Translations under genes and position numbers: made by a program | Notes under the pieces: model-generated | Database searches by the model: none | What the model saw: only the letters and a program-made list of their open reading frames with translations | What the model was told of the DNA's origin: nothing | Shown: piece after piece, positions 17,719 through 25,917 of the stretch | How positions within the stretch are numbered: position 1 is the first letter of the stretch | Layout: each line of letters starts with the position of its first letter | Assembly (NCBI GenBank): GCA_046546235.1 | Contig: JBKGYG010000016.1 | Coordinates: 1-29,820 of the forward strand | Length of the DNA stretch: 29,820 nt | From: JBKGYG01 sp046546235 | GTDB lineage: Bacteria > Bacillota > Clostridia > Lachnospirales > DSM-24629 | Direction of reading: 5' to 3'

Positions 17719-19992
17719 ATGAAACGAATATTGTTTGTTATGAGTATAGCTTTAATAAGCATATTAAGCTTTGGTTTCTTTAACATATATGGAACTATTA
17801 ATTATGAATCAAATATAAAACTAACAAAAGATGAAAAAAATTGGCTTGAGGATTTAAAAAGGCCAGTAAATATTGTGATAGATAGTAATAATATAAATGA
17901 AACATTTTTTATAGATAATTATACAGGTGAAGATAAGGGAATACTTTTAGATGTGCTTGATAAAATAGAAAGTGACTTAGGTATAAAGTTCAATATAATA
18001 AAACAAAAAAATTATTCACAATCGAAATACGATCAGAACAATGTTGGATTTGATATATATTTTGATGTTTTTAAAGAATCTAAGGAAGAAATAGGGATTA
18101 AAACTAAAGAGATTTTTATTGATAACTATAATGTGTATTCCTTAAATCCAACAATCAGTAGAATAGACGATTTTGAAGATAAAACAATTGGATTTTTAAG
18201 CGATTATAGTAAAGATGAATTTATCAATACATATCCTAATATAACTGAAAAATCTAAGTTAGTGATTTATACTAATAAAAATATTCTTGAAAGTAAATTA
18301 ATTAATGGTGAGATAGATGGAATTATATCAAGTAAGGAAATAAGAGATAATAAAAAAGGGATTATAGAGAATTTTGAATTGAAAAATATAACAGATAAAA
18401 AAAGCTTTTTTATCAGTGATAAATATCCAATATTAGCAAACATTATAGACAAAGAAATAGAATATTTAAATACTAGTGGAATTTTAGATAATATTATTAA
18501 AAAAAATAAGAAAGAGCTTTCTTATAGTCAGCTTTTATTAACAAAAGAAGAGTTTGAATGGTTAAATAATAATAAAACTATATATATTGCCGCTCAAAAG
18601 GATTATCCACCTTTTGACATGATTAATGAAGCTAATGAATACAGTGGAATTAATTCAGACTATTTAAAAGAAATAGGAGAATTATTAAATGTTGATTTGA
18701 AATTATATGAAGGTATGTATAATCATACATTTTTTGATTCATTAATCTCTTTAAAGACTGGGAAGACTCATCTAATGCCATCAGTTAGTAAAACTAAAGA
18801 TGGAGAAATTGATTATTTAATATCAGAACCTTATTATGATTATGAACTAACAATTTTTGGGAATGAAAAAATTGATAATGTCAGTATGATAAATGATTTA
18901 ATAGGTATGAAGGTAGCATTGCCAGTTCGTAATTGGCAAACAGATTATATTCGAAAAACTTTAAAAGGTAATATCGATATTGAGTTTGTTAAAAATATTG
19001 AAGAAGCAATTGAATTAGTTACAAAAGGGGAAGTGGATTGTACTATAGCTGATATAATAGTAGTAAATGAAATATTAAAGGATAAAAATTATAAGGATGT
19101 TAAAGTCCTTGGCAAGCTCGATGTTATTGCAACTTCTCATTTTTTAATCTCTAAAGAATACCCAGAGTTAGAGTCAATACTTAATAAAGTAATTAAAAAT
19201 ATTCCTTATGAGGCGATTTTTGAAGAAAAAGCTATAATAACAAGTAATTCCAAAGAATACCAATACTTAATAGTTATTATTATAATTACAACAGTGATAG
19301 TAATAGCAAGTTTTATAATGTTAGTATTATCTTATTATTATATTAAAAAGAAAAAAGATGTGGGAATTAACCTAAGTAAACAAACTGAAAGAAATCAGAA
19401 TATACTATTTCATTTTATTGAAACTCTTGAAGAAGCTAGTATTATGAATGATGCTGAAACAGGGACACATACAAAAAGAGTTAGCTATTATTGTGAATTT
19501 ATAGCTAGAGAATTAGGGTTAGATAATAATGTTATAAATTCAATCAAACAATATGCATCACTTCATGATTTGGGGAAGATAGGTATTCCTTCAACTATAT
19601 TAAAAAAACCAGCAAAGCTAACAGAAAAAGAGTATGATATTATAAAGGAGCATGTAGAAATAGGTTCAAAATTAATTAGAAGGATGCATTTAGGAGACAT
19701 TGCTAATAATATGATAAAATATCATCATGAAAATTGGGATGGAACAGGGTATTTACAAGGTTTAAAGGGGGAGGAAATACCAATAGAAGCGAGAATTATG
19801 AGTTTAGCTGATGTATATGATGCGCTAAGAATGAAGCGAATATATAAAAAACCTTACTCCCATAAGGAAGCAGTTGATATTATATTATCAGAAAAGGGTA
19901 AAAAATTTGATCCTAAAGTAGTTAATGTTTTTAAGAATAATCACGATGTATTTGCATTAATTTATGCTTGTAATTACAAAACAAATGAATAA
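17719..19992 (+). CDS. Tandem SBP-type sensor with HD-GYP phosphodiesterase domain
   Basis: 757 residues, paralogous to the preceding protein. It has an N-terminal signal anchor (about 3-23) and two solute-binding-protein-like extracytoplasmic regions, about 35-265 and 275-505. The second has EEFEWLNNNKTIYIAAQKDYPPFD, here split for length as EEFEWLNNN and IYIAAQKDYPPFD. A strongly hydrophobic helix at about 516-540 leads to an HD-GYP domain at about 570-745. The metal ligands look complete: E580, H584, H616-D617, H669-H670 and D698, and HDLGK keeps its Lys (K620). GYP has become GYL (677-679) and the later RPY has become RIY. Predicted role: ligand-controlled hydrolysis of cyclic-di-GMP. The ribosome binding site GGAGGA sits inside the end of the previous gene, so translation is coupled. 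It is more likely than its twin to be an active enzyme. Confidence 0.87.
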   Translation: MKRILFVMSIALISILSFGFFNIYGTINYESNIKLTKDEKNWLEDLKRPVNIVIDSNNINETFFIDNYTGEDKGILLDVLDKIESDLGIKFNIIKQKNYSQSKYDQNNVGFDIYFDVFKESKEEIGIKTKEIFIDNYNVYSLNPTISRIDDFEDKTIGFLSDYSKDEFINTYPNITEKSKLVIYTNKNILESKLINGEIDGIISSKEIRDNKKGIIENFELKNITDKKSFFISDKYPILANIIDKEIEYLNTSGILDNIIKKNKKELSYSQLLLTKEEFEWLNNNKTIYIAAQKDYPPFDMINEANEYSGINSDYLKEIGELLNVDLKLYEGMYNHTFFDSLISLKTGKTHLMPSVSKTKDGEIDYLISEPYYDYELTIFGNEKIDNVSMINDLIGMKVALPVRNWQTDYIRKTLKGNIDIEFVKNIEEAIELVTKGEVDCTIADIIVVNEILKDKNYKDVKVLGKLDVIATSHFLISKEYPELESILNKVIKNIPYEAIFEEKAIITSNSKEYQYLIVIIIITTVIVIASFIMLVLSYYYIKKKKDVGINLSKQTERNQNILFHFIETLEEASIMNDAETGTHTKRVSYYCEFIARELGLDNNVINSIKQYASLHDLGKIGIPSTILKKPAKLTEKEYDIIKEHVEIGSKLIRRMHLGDIANNMIKYHHENWDGTGYLQGLKGEEIPIEARIMSLADVYDALRMKRIYKKPYSHKEAVDIILSEKGKKFDPKVVNVFKNNHDVFALIYACNYKTNE

Positions 19993-20006
19993 AGTGAGGG
20001 GATTGT

Positions 20007-20543
20007 ATGAAATATATTAAAATAGGTCTAAAATATAAAGCAGATAAAACCCTTAAAACTATTAAATTAACATATGAAAATTATTTTCAAAATGATGATG
20101 TTATTGTTATGTGTTATTCCGAAGGTGGAATTAACAAATTTATAAAAACAATAATTATTAAACCAAAAAAAAGAATAGATCTAAATAAATTATGGTTAGA
20201 AGAATCATATGACTTTTCTTTTAATGAAGTTTTTATAAATAAATTGGAATCAAATGATAAGTTAAGATATAATTCTAAGAAGAATTCTAAATATAATAAA
20301 ATTCGTTCAGAAGAATATATAGTTTTGAATAACCAGCCATCACATGCTTATTTAATTGGATCATTAGATGAGTCTTTAGGGAAAACAAGATTTATTATAA
20401 AACCTAAAAGATCTGTAATTGTTATTACTAAGTATTTTGATAAACTTCCATTGATTAAAAAAACACATGCTATAGATTTATTTACTGTTAAAGGAGAAAA
20501 AGATAAAATAATAAATCAATATTTAAATTTGAAAACAACCTAG
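20007..20543 (+). CDS. Unrecognised 178-residue protein after the HD-GYP pair
   Basis: I do not recognise a family. It begins 15 bases after the second HD-GYP gene, with GAGGGG a suitable distance before its ATG, so it is very probably the last gene of the same operon. There is no signal peptide and no membrane helix, so it should be cytoplasmic. It is rich in Lys, Ile and Asn, with a basic net charge. Alternating hydrophobic and polar residues (YIKIGLKYKADKT, KTIIIKPKKR, RFIIKPKRSVIVITKYF) suggest a beta-rich fold. A PilZ-like or other cyclic-di-GMP effector would suit the position, but I do not see the RxxxR plus DxSxxG signature of PilZ, so this is speculation. No clear terminator follows. 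Confidence 0.75.
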   Translation: MKYIKIGLKYKADKTLKTIKLTYENYFQNDDVIVMCYSEGGINKFIKTIIIKPKKRIDLNKLWLEESYDFSFNEVFINKLESNDKLRYNSKKNSKYNKIRSEEYIVLNNQPSHAYLIGSLDESLGKTRFIIKPKRSVIVITKYFDKLPLIKKTHAIDLFTVKGEKDKIINQYLNLKTT

Positions 20544-20650
20544 AACTATATTTATTAAAATATATATCGTTATTTAATTAGTAAGTAAAATCAATAAGGA
20601 GCGTATTTGTATAGAAAAATCTATATTATAAAAGAATAGGAGTAAAGATA

Positions 20651-21676
20651 ATGAAAGTAGAAGATTTTAATTTTGTATTACCAGAAGAATTGATCGCACA
20701 AGACCCAATAAAGGACCGTACAAGTTCAAGATTATTAGTATTGGATAAAGAAAAAGGTAAAATAGAACATTCAATTTTTAAGGATATATTAAATTATCTT
20801 AGGCCTAATGATTGTTTAGTTTTAAATAATACTAAAGTAATACCAGCTCGACTTATTGGAGAAAGGGATAAAACTGGTGCAAAAGTTGAATTTTTATTAT
20901 TAACACGTAAAGAACAAGATTATTGGGAAGTAATGGTAAAACCTGGGAAGAAAGCAAAAGAGGGAGATAGAATTATTTTTGGAGAAGGTTTATTAATTGC
21001 TGATATAATGGATGTATTAGAAGGTGGGAATAGACTAGTACGCTTTTCATACAAAGGAATATTTGAGCAAATTTTAGATGAATTAGGTGAAATGCCTTTG
21101 CCTCCATATATAACACATCAATTAGAAGATAAAGAACGATATCAGACTGTTTATGCAAAGCATAAAGGTTCAGCAGCAGCCCCTACAGCGGGACTTCATT
21201 TCACAAAGTCTCTATTGGAACAAATAAAAGCTAAAGGAGTTTCAATTGCCTTTTTAACATTACATGTTGGATTAGGTACTTTTAGACCAGTAAAAGTTAA
21301 AGAGATAGAAGAACATAAAATGCATTCTGAGTATTATATTATAGAAGATAAAGAAGTAGATAAGATTAATAAAGCTAAGAAAAAAGGTGGGAGAGTAATT
21401 GCAGTTGGGACAACTAGCTGTAGAACCTTAGAAAGTGTAGCAGATGAAGATGGAATATTAAGAGAATCAAAAGGGTGGACGGATATTTTTATATACCCAG
21501 GATATAAATTTAAAAGTGTTGATGCTCTTATTACAAATTTTCACTTGCCAGAATCAACCCTTATTATGCTAGTTTCTGCATTAGCAGGAAAAGAAAATAT
21601 AAAAAAAGCATATCAAGCAGCAATTGAAGAAAGATATAGATTTTATAGTTTCGGGGACGCTATGTTTATAAAATAA
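20651..21676 (+). CDS. queA: S-adenosylmethionine:tRNA ribosyltransferase-isomerase
   Basis: This 341-residue enzyme transfers and rearranges the ribose of S-adenosylmethionine onto 7-aminomethyl-7-deazaguanine in tRNA, making epoxyqueuosine, the penultimate step of queuosine synthesis at anticodon position 34. Recognisable stretches: MKVEDFNFVLPEELIAQDP at the N terminus, LNNTKVIPARL, GSAAAPTAGLHFT, LHVGLGTFRPV and the C-terminal TNFHLPEST with YRFYSFGDAM. Length and motifs are complete. AGGAG (20638-20642) serves the ATG. The usual clostridial companions ruvB and tgt are not adjacent: the gene sits between the HD-GYP operon (107-base gap, no strong promoter seen) and a convergent operon. 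Confidence 0.97.
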   Translation: MKVEDFNFVLPEELIAQDPIKDRTSSRLLVLDKEKGKIEHSIFKDILNYLRPNDCLVLNNTKVIPARLIGERDKTGAKVEFLLLTRKEQDYWEVMVKPGKKAKEGDRIIFGEGLLIADIMDVLEGGNRLVRFSYKGIFEQILDELGEMPLPPYITHQLEDKERYQTVYAKHKGSAAAPTAGLHFTKSLLEQIKAKGVSIAFLTLHVGLGTFRPVKVKEIEEHKMHSEYYIIEDKEVDKINKAKKKGGRVIAVGTTSCRTLESVADEDGILRESKGWTDIFIYPGYKFKSVDALITNFHLPESTLIMLVSALAGKENIKKAYQAAIEERYRFYSFGDAMFIK

Positions 21677-21705
21677 AGTTTGTTGGCTTTGCCAACAAAC
21701 TTTTT
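21675..21705. terminator. Bidirectional terminator between queA and the aro operon
   Basis: A perfect 13-base inverted repeat (21675-21687 with 21691-21703, loop TTT) has T on the plus-strand side (21699-21705) and A on the left flank, so both transcripts end in a U run. It includes part of the queA TAA stop (21674-21676) and abuts the TAA of the SGNH hydrolase gene on the other strand (21704-21706). Confidence 0.92.
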
Positions 21706-22363
21706 ATATGTGCATTTCTCTATCCCTTAATAAACCTTCATAGTTAATTAACTTGGTAAATTCTCCAAAAATAGAGTCATATAACAAATCGTACCCCTTT
21801 TTTGACAAATGAATACCATCTTTTAAGAAAAGTTTTTCTTTATCAATAAAATCATTAGTTATTGAGAAGAAATCAATCAATGGACAATTGTATTGTTTGC
21901 TTATTTTTTTAATAATATGAGAATATTGGTGAATACGATTATTAGTCCTTATAGGGCTCGTTATATGTTCTATTACACAAGGTGGTGTAATTAGAACAGG
22001 AATTGGAATACAATAATTAAGCCCTGTATTATTGCTAGTATCTAATAAGAGACAAATCATTTCTTTGAAATTATCTTCGAACTCATCCAAGGCACGGTTT
22101 AGTTCAGGGTTTAGAGCAGAATCATTAGTCCCTAATAATATTAATACAATATTAGGCTTTAGAGGTAATACTTTATCAGATAAAAGCTCTAAACCTTCTC
22201 TTGTTGTAATAGACGATTTGCTAATATTATGTATTTTCCAATAGATGGATGGGTAATATTTTGGCAAATACTGTTCAAGGCGATCTAAATAGTTATCGCC
22301 TGTAAGAACACCATATCCAGAAGTCAGACTATCTCCAAAACCAACTATTGTTGTTTTAATCAT
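21704..22363 (-). CDS. SGNH/GDSL-family hydrolase
   Basis: A 219-residue lipase/esterase-type protein. Block I is GFGDSLTSGYG with the nucleophile Ser12, block III is LGTND (78-81 GTND) with the oxyanion Asn80, and block V is DGIHLS, with Asp182 and His185 completing the triad. No signal peptide or membrane helix is seen, so it should act in the cytoplasm. The substrate cannot be read from the sequence; esters, acyl groups on sugars or lysophospholipids are all possible in this family. It is the last gene of the minus-strand aromatic operon, 42 bases after aroA, with no hairpin between and GGAGG (22371-22375) before its ATG. No link to aromatic synthesis is known to me. Confidence 0.9.
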   Translation of the reverse strand: MIKTTIVGFGDSLTSGYGVLTGDNYLDRLEQYLPKYYPSIYWKIHNISKSSITTREGLELLSDKVLPLKPNIVLILLGTNDSALNPELNRALDEFEDNFKEMICLLLDTSNNTGLNYCIPIPVLITPPCVIEHITSPIRTNNRIHQYSHIIKKISKQYNCPLIDFFSITNDFIDKEKLFLKDGIHLSKKGYDLLYDSIFGEFTKLINYEGLLRDREMHI

Positions 22364-22405
22364 TGCATTACCTCCAAAGATATTTTTTTATAGCTTTTTT
22401 AACCT

Positions 22406-23683
22406 TTAACCTATTAATTTATTTAAATCAAAATAAAAATAAGGGTAAGATATTTTGATACAATCATAATTAGTAATATCTGAATTACCTTTAGCTCCCA
22501 ATGCTGCAATTGTTAATGACATTGCTATTCTATGATCATGATGGCTAAATAATTTATCGCCTATAAGTGCTTTTTTGCCTTTTATTATCATACCATCTTC
22601 AGTACCTTTTATTTGAGCACCCATTTTACTTAAGTTATTAACCATAGCATCTATACGATTTGATTCTTTAACTTTTAATTCTGATGCATCTTTTATAATG
22701 GTTTCACCTTCTGCGTAAGCTGCTGCGACAGAAATAATTGGGATTTCATCAATAATATTAGGGATAATATTTCCTTCTAAAGTTGTACCTTTTAATGTAC
22801 TTGTTTCAGCTAATATATCGGCTACAGGTTCACCATTAATAATGCGTTTATTTAAAATTTTTATATTACCATTCATTTTGTCATAGACTTTTAGTATTCC
22901 ATTTCTAGTAGAATTGATGCCTACATTTTTAATAAGTACTTTTGAATTAGGTAATATTAATGCAGCAGTTATAAAATAAGCAGCTGAAGAAATATCACCT
23001 GGAATGATAACCTTTTTTCCTGTGAGATTAGGAAAAGGTTCAATTGTTAATTTTAGTTCTTCTTTGTGAATATTACCTCCATAATATTCTAACATAATCT
23101 CTGAATGATTTCTAGATGCTGAAGGTTCTTCTATTATAGTATTCCCCTTAGCAAAAAGACTTGCTAACATAATAGAAGATTTAACTTGGGCAGATGCTAC
23201 AGGCAAACTATAGTGGATTCCTTTTAGAGGTTGCCCGGTTATTTTTAAAGGGGCACAATTATTTTTATTAAGGCTATTGATTTTAGCTCCCATTTTAGTT
23301 AAAGGTTCAATAATTCTAAGCATAGGTCTTTTTTGAATTGAATCATCACCAGTAATGATTGATTCAAAAGGTTGCGCTGATAGTATCCCAGATAAAAGCC
23401 TTAATGTTGTGCCACTATTACCAACATCTAATATTTCATTTGGTTTATTAAGTCCCTTGAGACCTTTGCCTTCAATTTGAATGTAATCTTGATTGACGGT
23501 TATTGGAATACCAAGTTGTTTAAAACAACGTATTGTAGATAGACAATCGTCACCTTTTAAAAAATTGGTTATTTTACTGTTTCCTTTAGATAATGCACTA
23601 AACATAATAGAGCGATGAGAGATTGACTTATCTCCTGGCACAGATAATTCACCATTTATTTTATTTGTAGGTTCGATAATCAT
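22406..23683 (-). CDS. aroA: 3-phosphoshikimate 1-carboxyvinyltransferase (EPSP synthase)
   Basis: This 425-residue enzyme catalyses the sixth shikimate step, joining phosphoenolpyruvate to shikimate 3-phosphate. Landmarks: VPGDKSISHRS at the N terminus, GNSGTT (88-93), KRPM (118-121), SAQVK (164-168), RNHSE (191-195), NSTR (257-260) and HHDHRIAMS near the C terminus. The GDK, SAQxK, RxHxE and NxTR set is the motif combination described for class II EPSP synthases; Gly91 is retained where the CP4-type enzyme has Ala. Its ribosome binding site AGGAGG overlaps the tyrA stop, giving a 13-base gap and coupled translation. It is the fourth gene in the hisC-aroF-tyrA-aroA operon. Confidence 0.97.
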   Translation of the reverse strand: MIIEPTNKINGELSVPGDKSISHRSIMFSALSKGNSKITNFLKGDDCLSTIRCFKQLGIPITVNQDYIQIEGKGLKGLNKPNEILDVGNSGTTLRLLSGILSAQPFESIITGDDSIQKRPMLRIIEPLTKMGAKINSLNKNNCAPLKITGQPLKGIHYSLPVASAQVKSSIMLASLFAKGNTIIEEPSASRNHSEIMLEYYGGNIHKEELKLTIEPFPNLTGKKVIIPGDISSAAYFITAALILPNSKVLIKNVGINSTRNGILKVYDKMNGNIKILNKRIINGEPVADILAETSTLKGTTLEGNIIPNIIDEIPIISVAAAYAEGETIIKDASELKVKESNRIDAMVNNLSKMGAQIKGTEDGMIIKGKKALIGDKLFSHHDHRIAMSLTIAALGAKGNSDITNYDCIKISYPYFYFDLNKLIG

Positions 23684-23696
23684 AGGCCTTTTCCTC

Positions 23697-24791
23697 CTAA
23701 CGTGTGTAAATAGTATAATTAAGAGTTTTTAATGTCTTAATACTATTTGCTTGACTTTCTTCATCATAGAAAATGATTTTCAAAACCCCTTCTTCAAATT
23801 CCCTGTTATGGATAATTCCTATGTTTTTAATATTAATATTATTACCACTTAGTATTGTAGCGATTTTTGCAATTACACCAGGTTCATCAGGAATATCAAC
23901 CATTACTTCATAAGATTTTTTTATTAATCCTAATGATGGATCTGAGAACGTTGATCGATACTCATTTGCGTTAGCAAAAAAGTTATATATTTCAGCTTCA
24001 TTATCATCTAACAGTTTTTGTTTAAAATCAAAGATAATATCTATATATTTCTCAAGGATTTCTTGTATCTTATCTTTATTACATAGAGAGATTTGCTTCC
24101 ACATATTTGGCGAAGATGAAGCAATTCTAGTTATGTCTTTGAATCCACCTGCTGCTAGTTGTTTCATTAAGTCATTCTTATCTATATCTTTTACTAGATT
24201 AACTAAACTTGATGCTATAATATGAGGTATATGACTTATAGCAGCAGTTGCATAATCATGATTATTTGAATCTAATGTTAATGGAATAGCTCCTAAAGAT
24301 TCTATAAAGTCATATAATAATGAAACTTTGGTTTTTGATGCTGCAGAACAAGGAGTAAGTACATAATAAGCATTTTCAAAAAGATGCTCATTAGCAGCTT
24401 GATATCCTGACTTTTCAGACCCAGCCATAGGATGGCCACCTATAAAATTGTTTTCTAAACCTATATCTGTAATAGCTCTATGAATCATACCTTTTACGCT
24501 GCCTACATCTGTAAGTATACAAGTAGAAGATATATTTGATTTTATTTTTGCTAGAAGTTTATTATTATTTTGAACAGGGGCGCAAAGAAATATTATATCT
24601 AACGATTCAAAAGATTCATTGACGTCCATAGTATATTCATTGATGATACCTTCGTTTTGTGCTCTTTTCAAATTAGCTGAATTTGTATCACAGGCAATTA
24701 TATGTATAGGAAGTTTTTTAAATCGAATTGTTTTTGCAATAGAACCTCCTATTAGTCCAAGTCCTATGATACCTATCTTTTTAATCGACAT
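23697..24791 (-). CDS. tyrA: Prephenate dehydrogenase with C-terminal ACT domain
   Basis: This 364-residue enzyme oxidatively decarboxylates prephenate to 4-hydroxyphenylpyruvate, the tyrosine branch. An N-terminal NAD-binding Rossmann motif is GLGLIGGS (10-17), the conserved GGHPMAGSEKSGY includes His120, and SHIPHIIASSL lies in the helical dimerisation domain. An ACT domain occupies about 295-364 (MVDIPDEPGVIAKIATIL), the usual site for tyrosine feedback control. The arrangement and length match the Bacillus-type enzyme without a chorismate mutase fusion. The start overlaps the end of aroF by 11 bases, so the two are tightly coupled. Confidence 0.95.
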   Translation of the reverse strand: MSIKKIGIIGLGLIGGSIAKTIRFKKLPIHIIACDTNSANLKRAQNEGIINEYTMDVNESFESLDIIFLCAPVQNNNKLLAKIKSNISSTCILTDVGSVKGMIHRAITDIGLENNFIGGHPMAGSEKSGYQAANEHLFENAYYVLTPCSAASKTKVSLLYDFIESLGAIPLTLDSNNHDYATAAISHIPHIIASSLVNLVKDIDKNDLMKQLAAGGFKDITRIASSSPNMWKQISLCNKDKIQEILEKYIDIIFDFKQKLLDDNEAEIYNFFANANEYRSTFSDPSLGLIKKSYEVMVDIPDEPGVIAKIATILSGNNINIKNIGIIHNREFEEGVLKIIFYDEESQANSIKTLKTLNYTIYTR

Positions 24792-25803
24792 TTAATCTCT
24801 TTCCAACAATATTAGCAAATGGTTTTAGTTCAGAGCACAAGTTGTCAAACAAGTCGAAAGTTAAAGATTGAGGGCCATCGGATAATGCACTTGCTGGATC
24901 TGGATGAACTTCTATCATCAAGCCATCTGCACCAGCAGCAATTGATGCTTTAGATAGTGGCTTAACATAATTTCTTACACCAGTTGCATGGCTTGGGTCA
25001 ACGATTATAGGTAAATGACTCTTATCTTTTACTACTGGAACAGAACTAATATCTAACGTATTACGTGTAGCAGTTTCAAATGTTCTAATACCACGTTCAC
25101 ATAATACAACATTAGGATTTCCTTCGCTCATAATATATTCTGCAGCATTAAGCCATTCATCAATTGTAGCAGATAAACCTCTTTTAAGAAGTACGGGTAG
25201 ATTTGTTTTACCAACTTCTTTAAGAAGGTAAAAGTTCTGCATATTTCTTGCTCCAATTTGGAGCATATCAACATATTTTACAGCTGTTTCTACAGCCTTA
25301 AGGCTTGTAACCTCACATACTAAGGATAATCCAGTTTCTTCACGTGCAGTAGACATTATTTTCAAACCATCTTCTTCCAATCCTTGAAAAGCATATGGAG
25401 AAGTTCTTGGTTTATAAGCACCACCTCTTAATATAGTGGCTCCTGATTTTTTTATTGATTTTGCAGTTTGCACTAATTGTTCCTCGCTTTCGATAGAACA
25501 AGGACCTGCCATTATAATAAGTTTATCCCCACCAATTTCTGCATTACCAACTTTGATAGTTGAGTTTTTAGCATGAAATTTTTTGTTAGCTAATTTATAA
25601 GACTCAGTTACAGGTACAATCTTTTCAACACCTTCAAGCAGTTCAATATTTGAAGTGGATAGTCTTGTTTTGTCTCCAATTACACCTACAATAGTCACTT
25701 GAGAGCCTTTTGATAGATGAGTTTGCAAACCAAATTTCTCTATAAAATCAACCACTTTTTTTATGGATTCATCTTTTGCATTAGGTTTCATTACAATAAT
25801 CAT
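24781..25803 (-). CDS. aroF: 3-deoxy-7-phosphoheptulonate synthase, type I-beta
   Basis: A 340-residue DAHP synthase: phosphoenolpyruvate plus erythrose 4-phosphate give DAHP, the first committed shikimate step. Residues 1-70 form the ferredoxin-like regulatory domain seen in the Thermotoga maritima enzyme (a similar length, 338 residues), the site of tyrosine or phenylalanine feedback there. The barrel carries the metal ligand Cys102 (MAGPCSIES), GGAYKPRTSPYAFQG (128-142), QIGARNMQN, LKRGLSAT and VDPSHATG, another metal region. An AAGGA site precedes the ATG about 10 bases upstream. It is second in the operon, after hisC, from which it is separated by 114 bases with a hairpin. Confidence 0.97.
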   Translation of the reverse strand: MIIVMKPNAKDESIKKVVDFIEKFGLQTHLSKGSQVTIVGVIGDKTRLSTSNIELLEGVEKIVPVTESYKLANKKFHAKNSTIKVGNAEIGGDKLIIMAGPCSIESEEQLVQTAKSIKKSGATILRGGAYKPRTSPYAFQGLEEDGLKIMSTAREETGLSLVCEVTSLKAVETAVKYVDMLQIGARNMQNFYLLKEVGKTNLPVLLKRGLSATIDEWLNAAEYIMSEGNPNVVLCERGIRTFETATRNTLDISSVPVVKDKSHLPIIVDPSHATGVRNYVKPLSKASIAAGADGLMIEVHPDPASALSDGPQSLTFDLFDNLCSELKPFANIVGKRLNVD

Positions 25804-25847
25804 TAATTATCATTCCTTTCTTTATTATTTAAGTTCAAATTGTAATA

Positions 25848-25888
25848 AAAGAGAAATTTTAAGCTAATAAGCTTATAAATTTCTCTTT
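25848..25888 (-). terminator. Hairpin between hisC and aroF, possible partial terminator
   Basis: Arms AAAGAGAAATTT (25848-25859) and AAATTTCTCTTT (25877-25888) pair perfectly, and an inner TAAGCT/AGCTTA helix extends them past a two-base bulge. On the minus strand it is followed by TATTACAATTT, which is U-rich but broken. It may lower transcription from hisC into aroF, or protect or process the mRNA. The hairpin is nearly symmetric, so the strand is assigned from the flanking genes. Confidence 0.55.
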
Positions 25889-25917
25889 ATACTTATCGAC
25901 CTTATAATGATTTCAAA

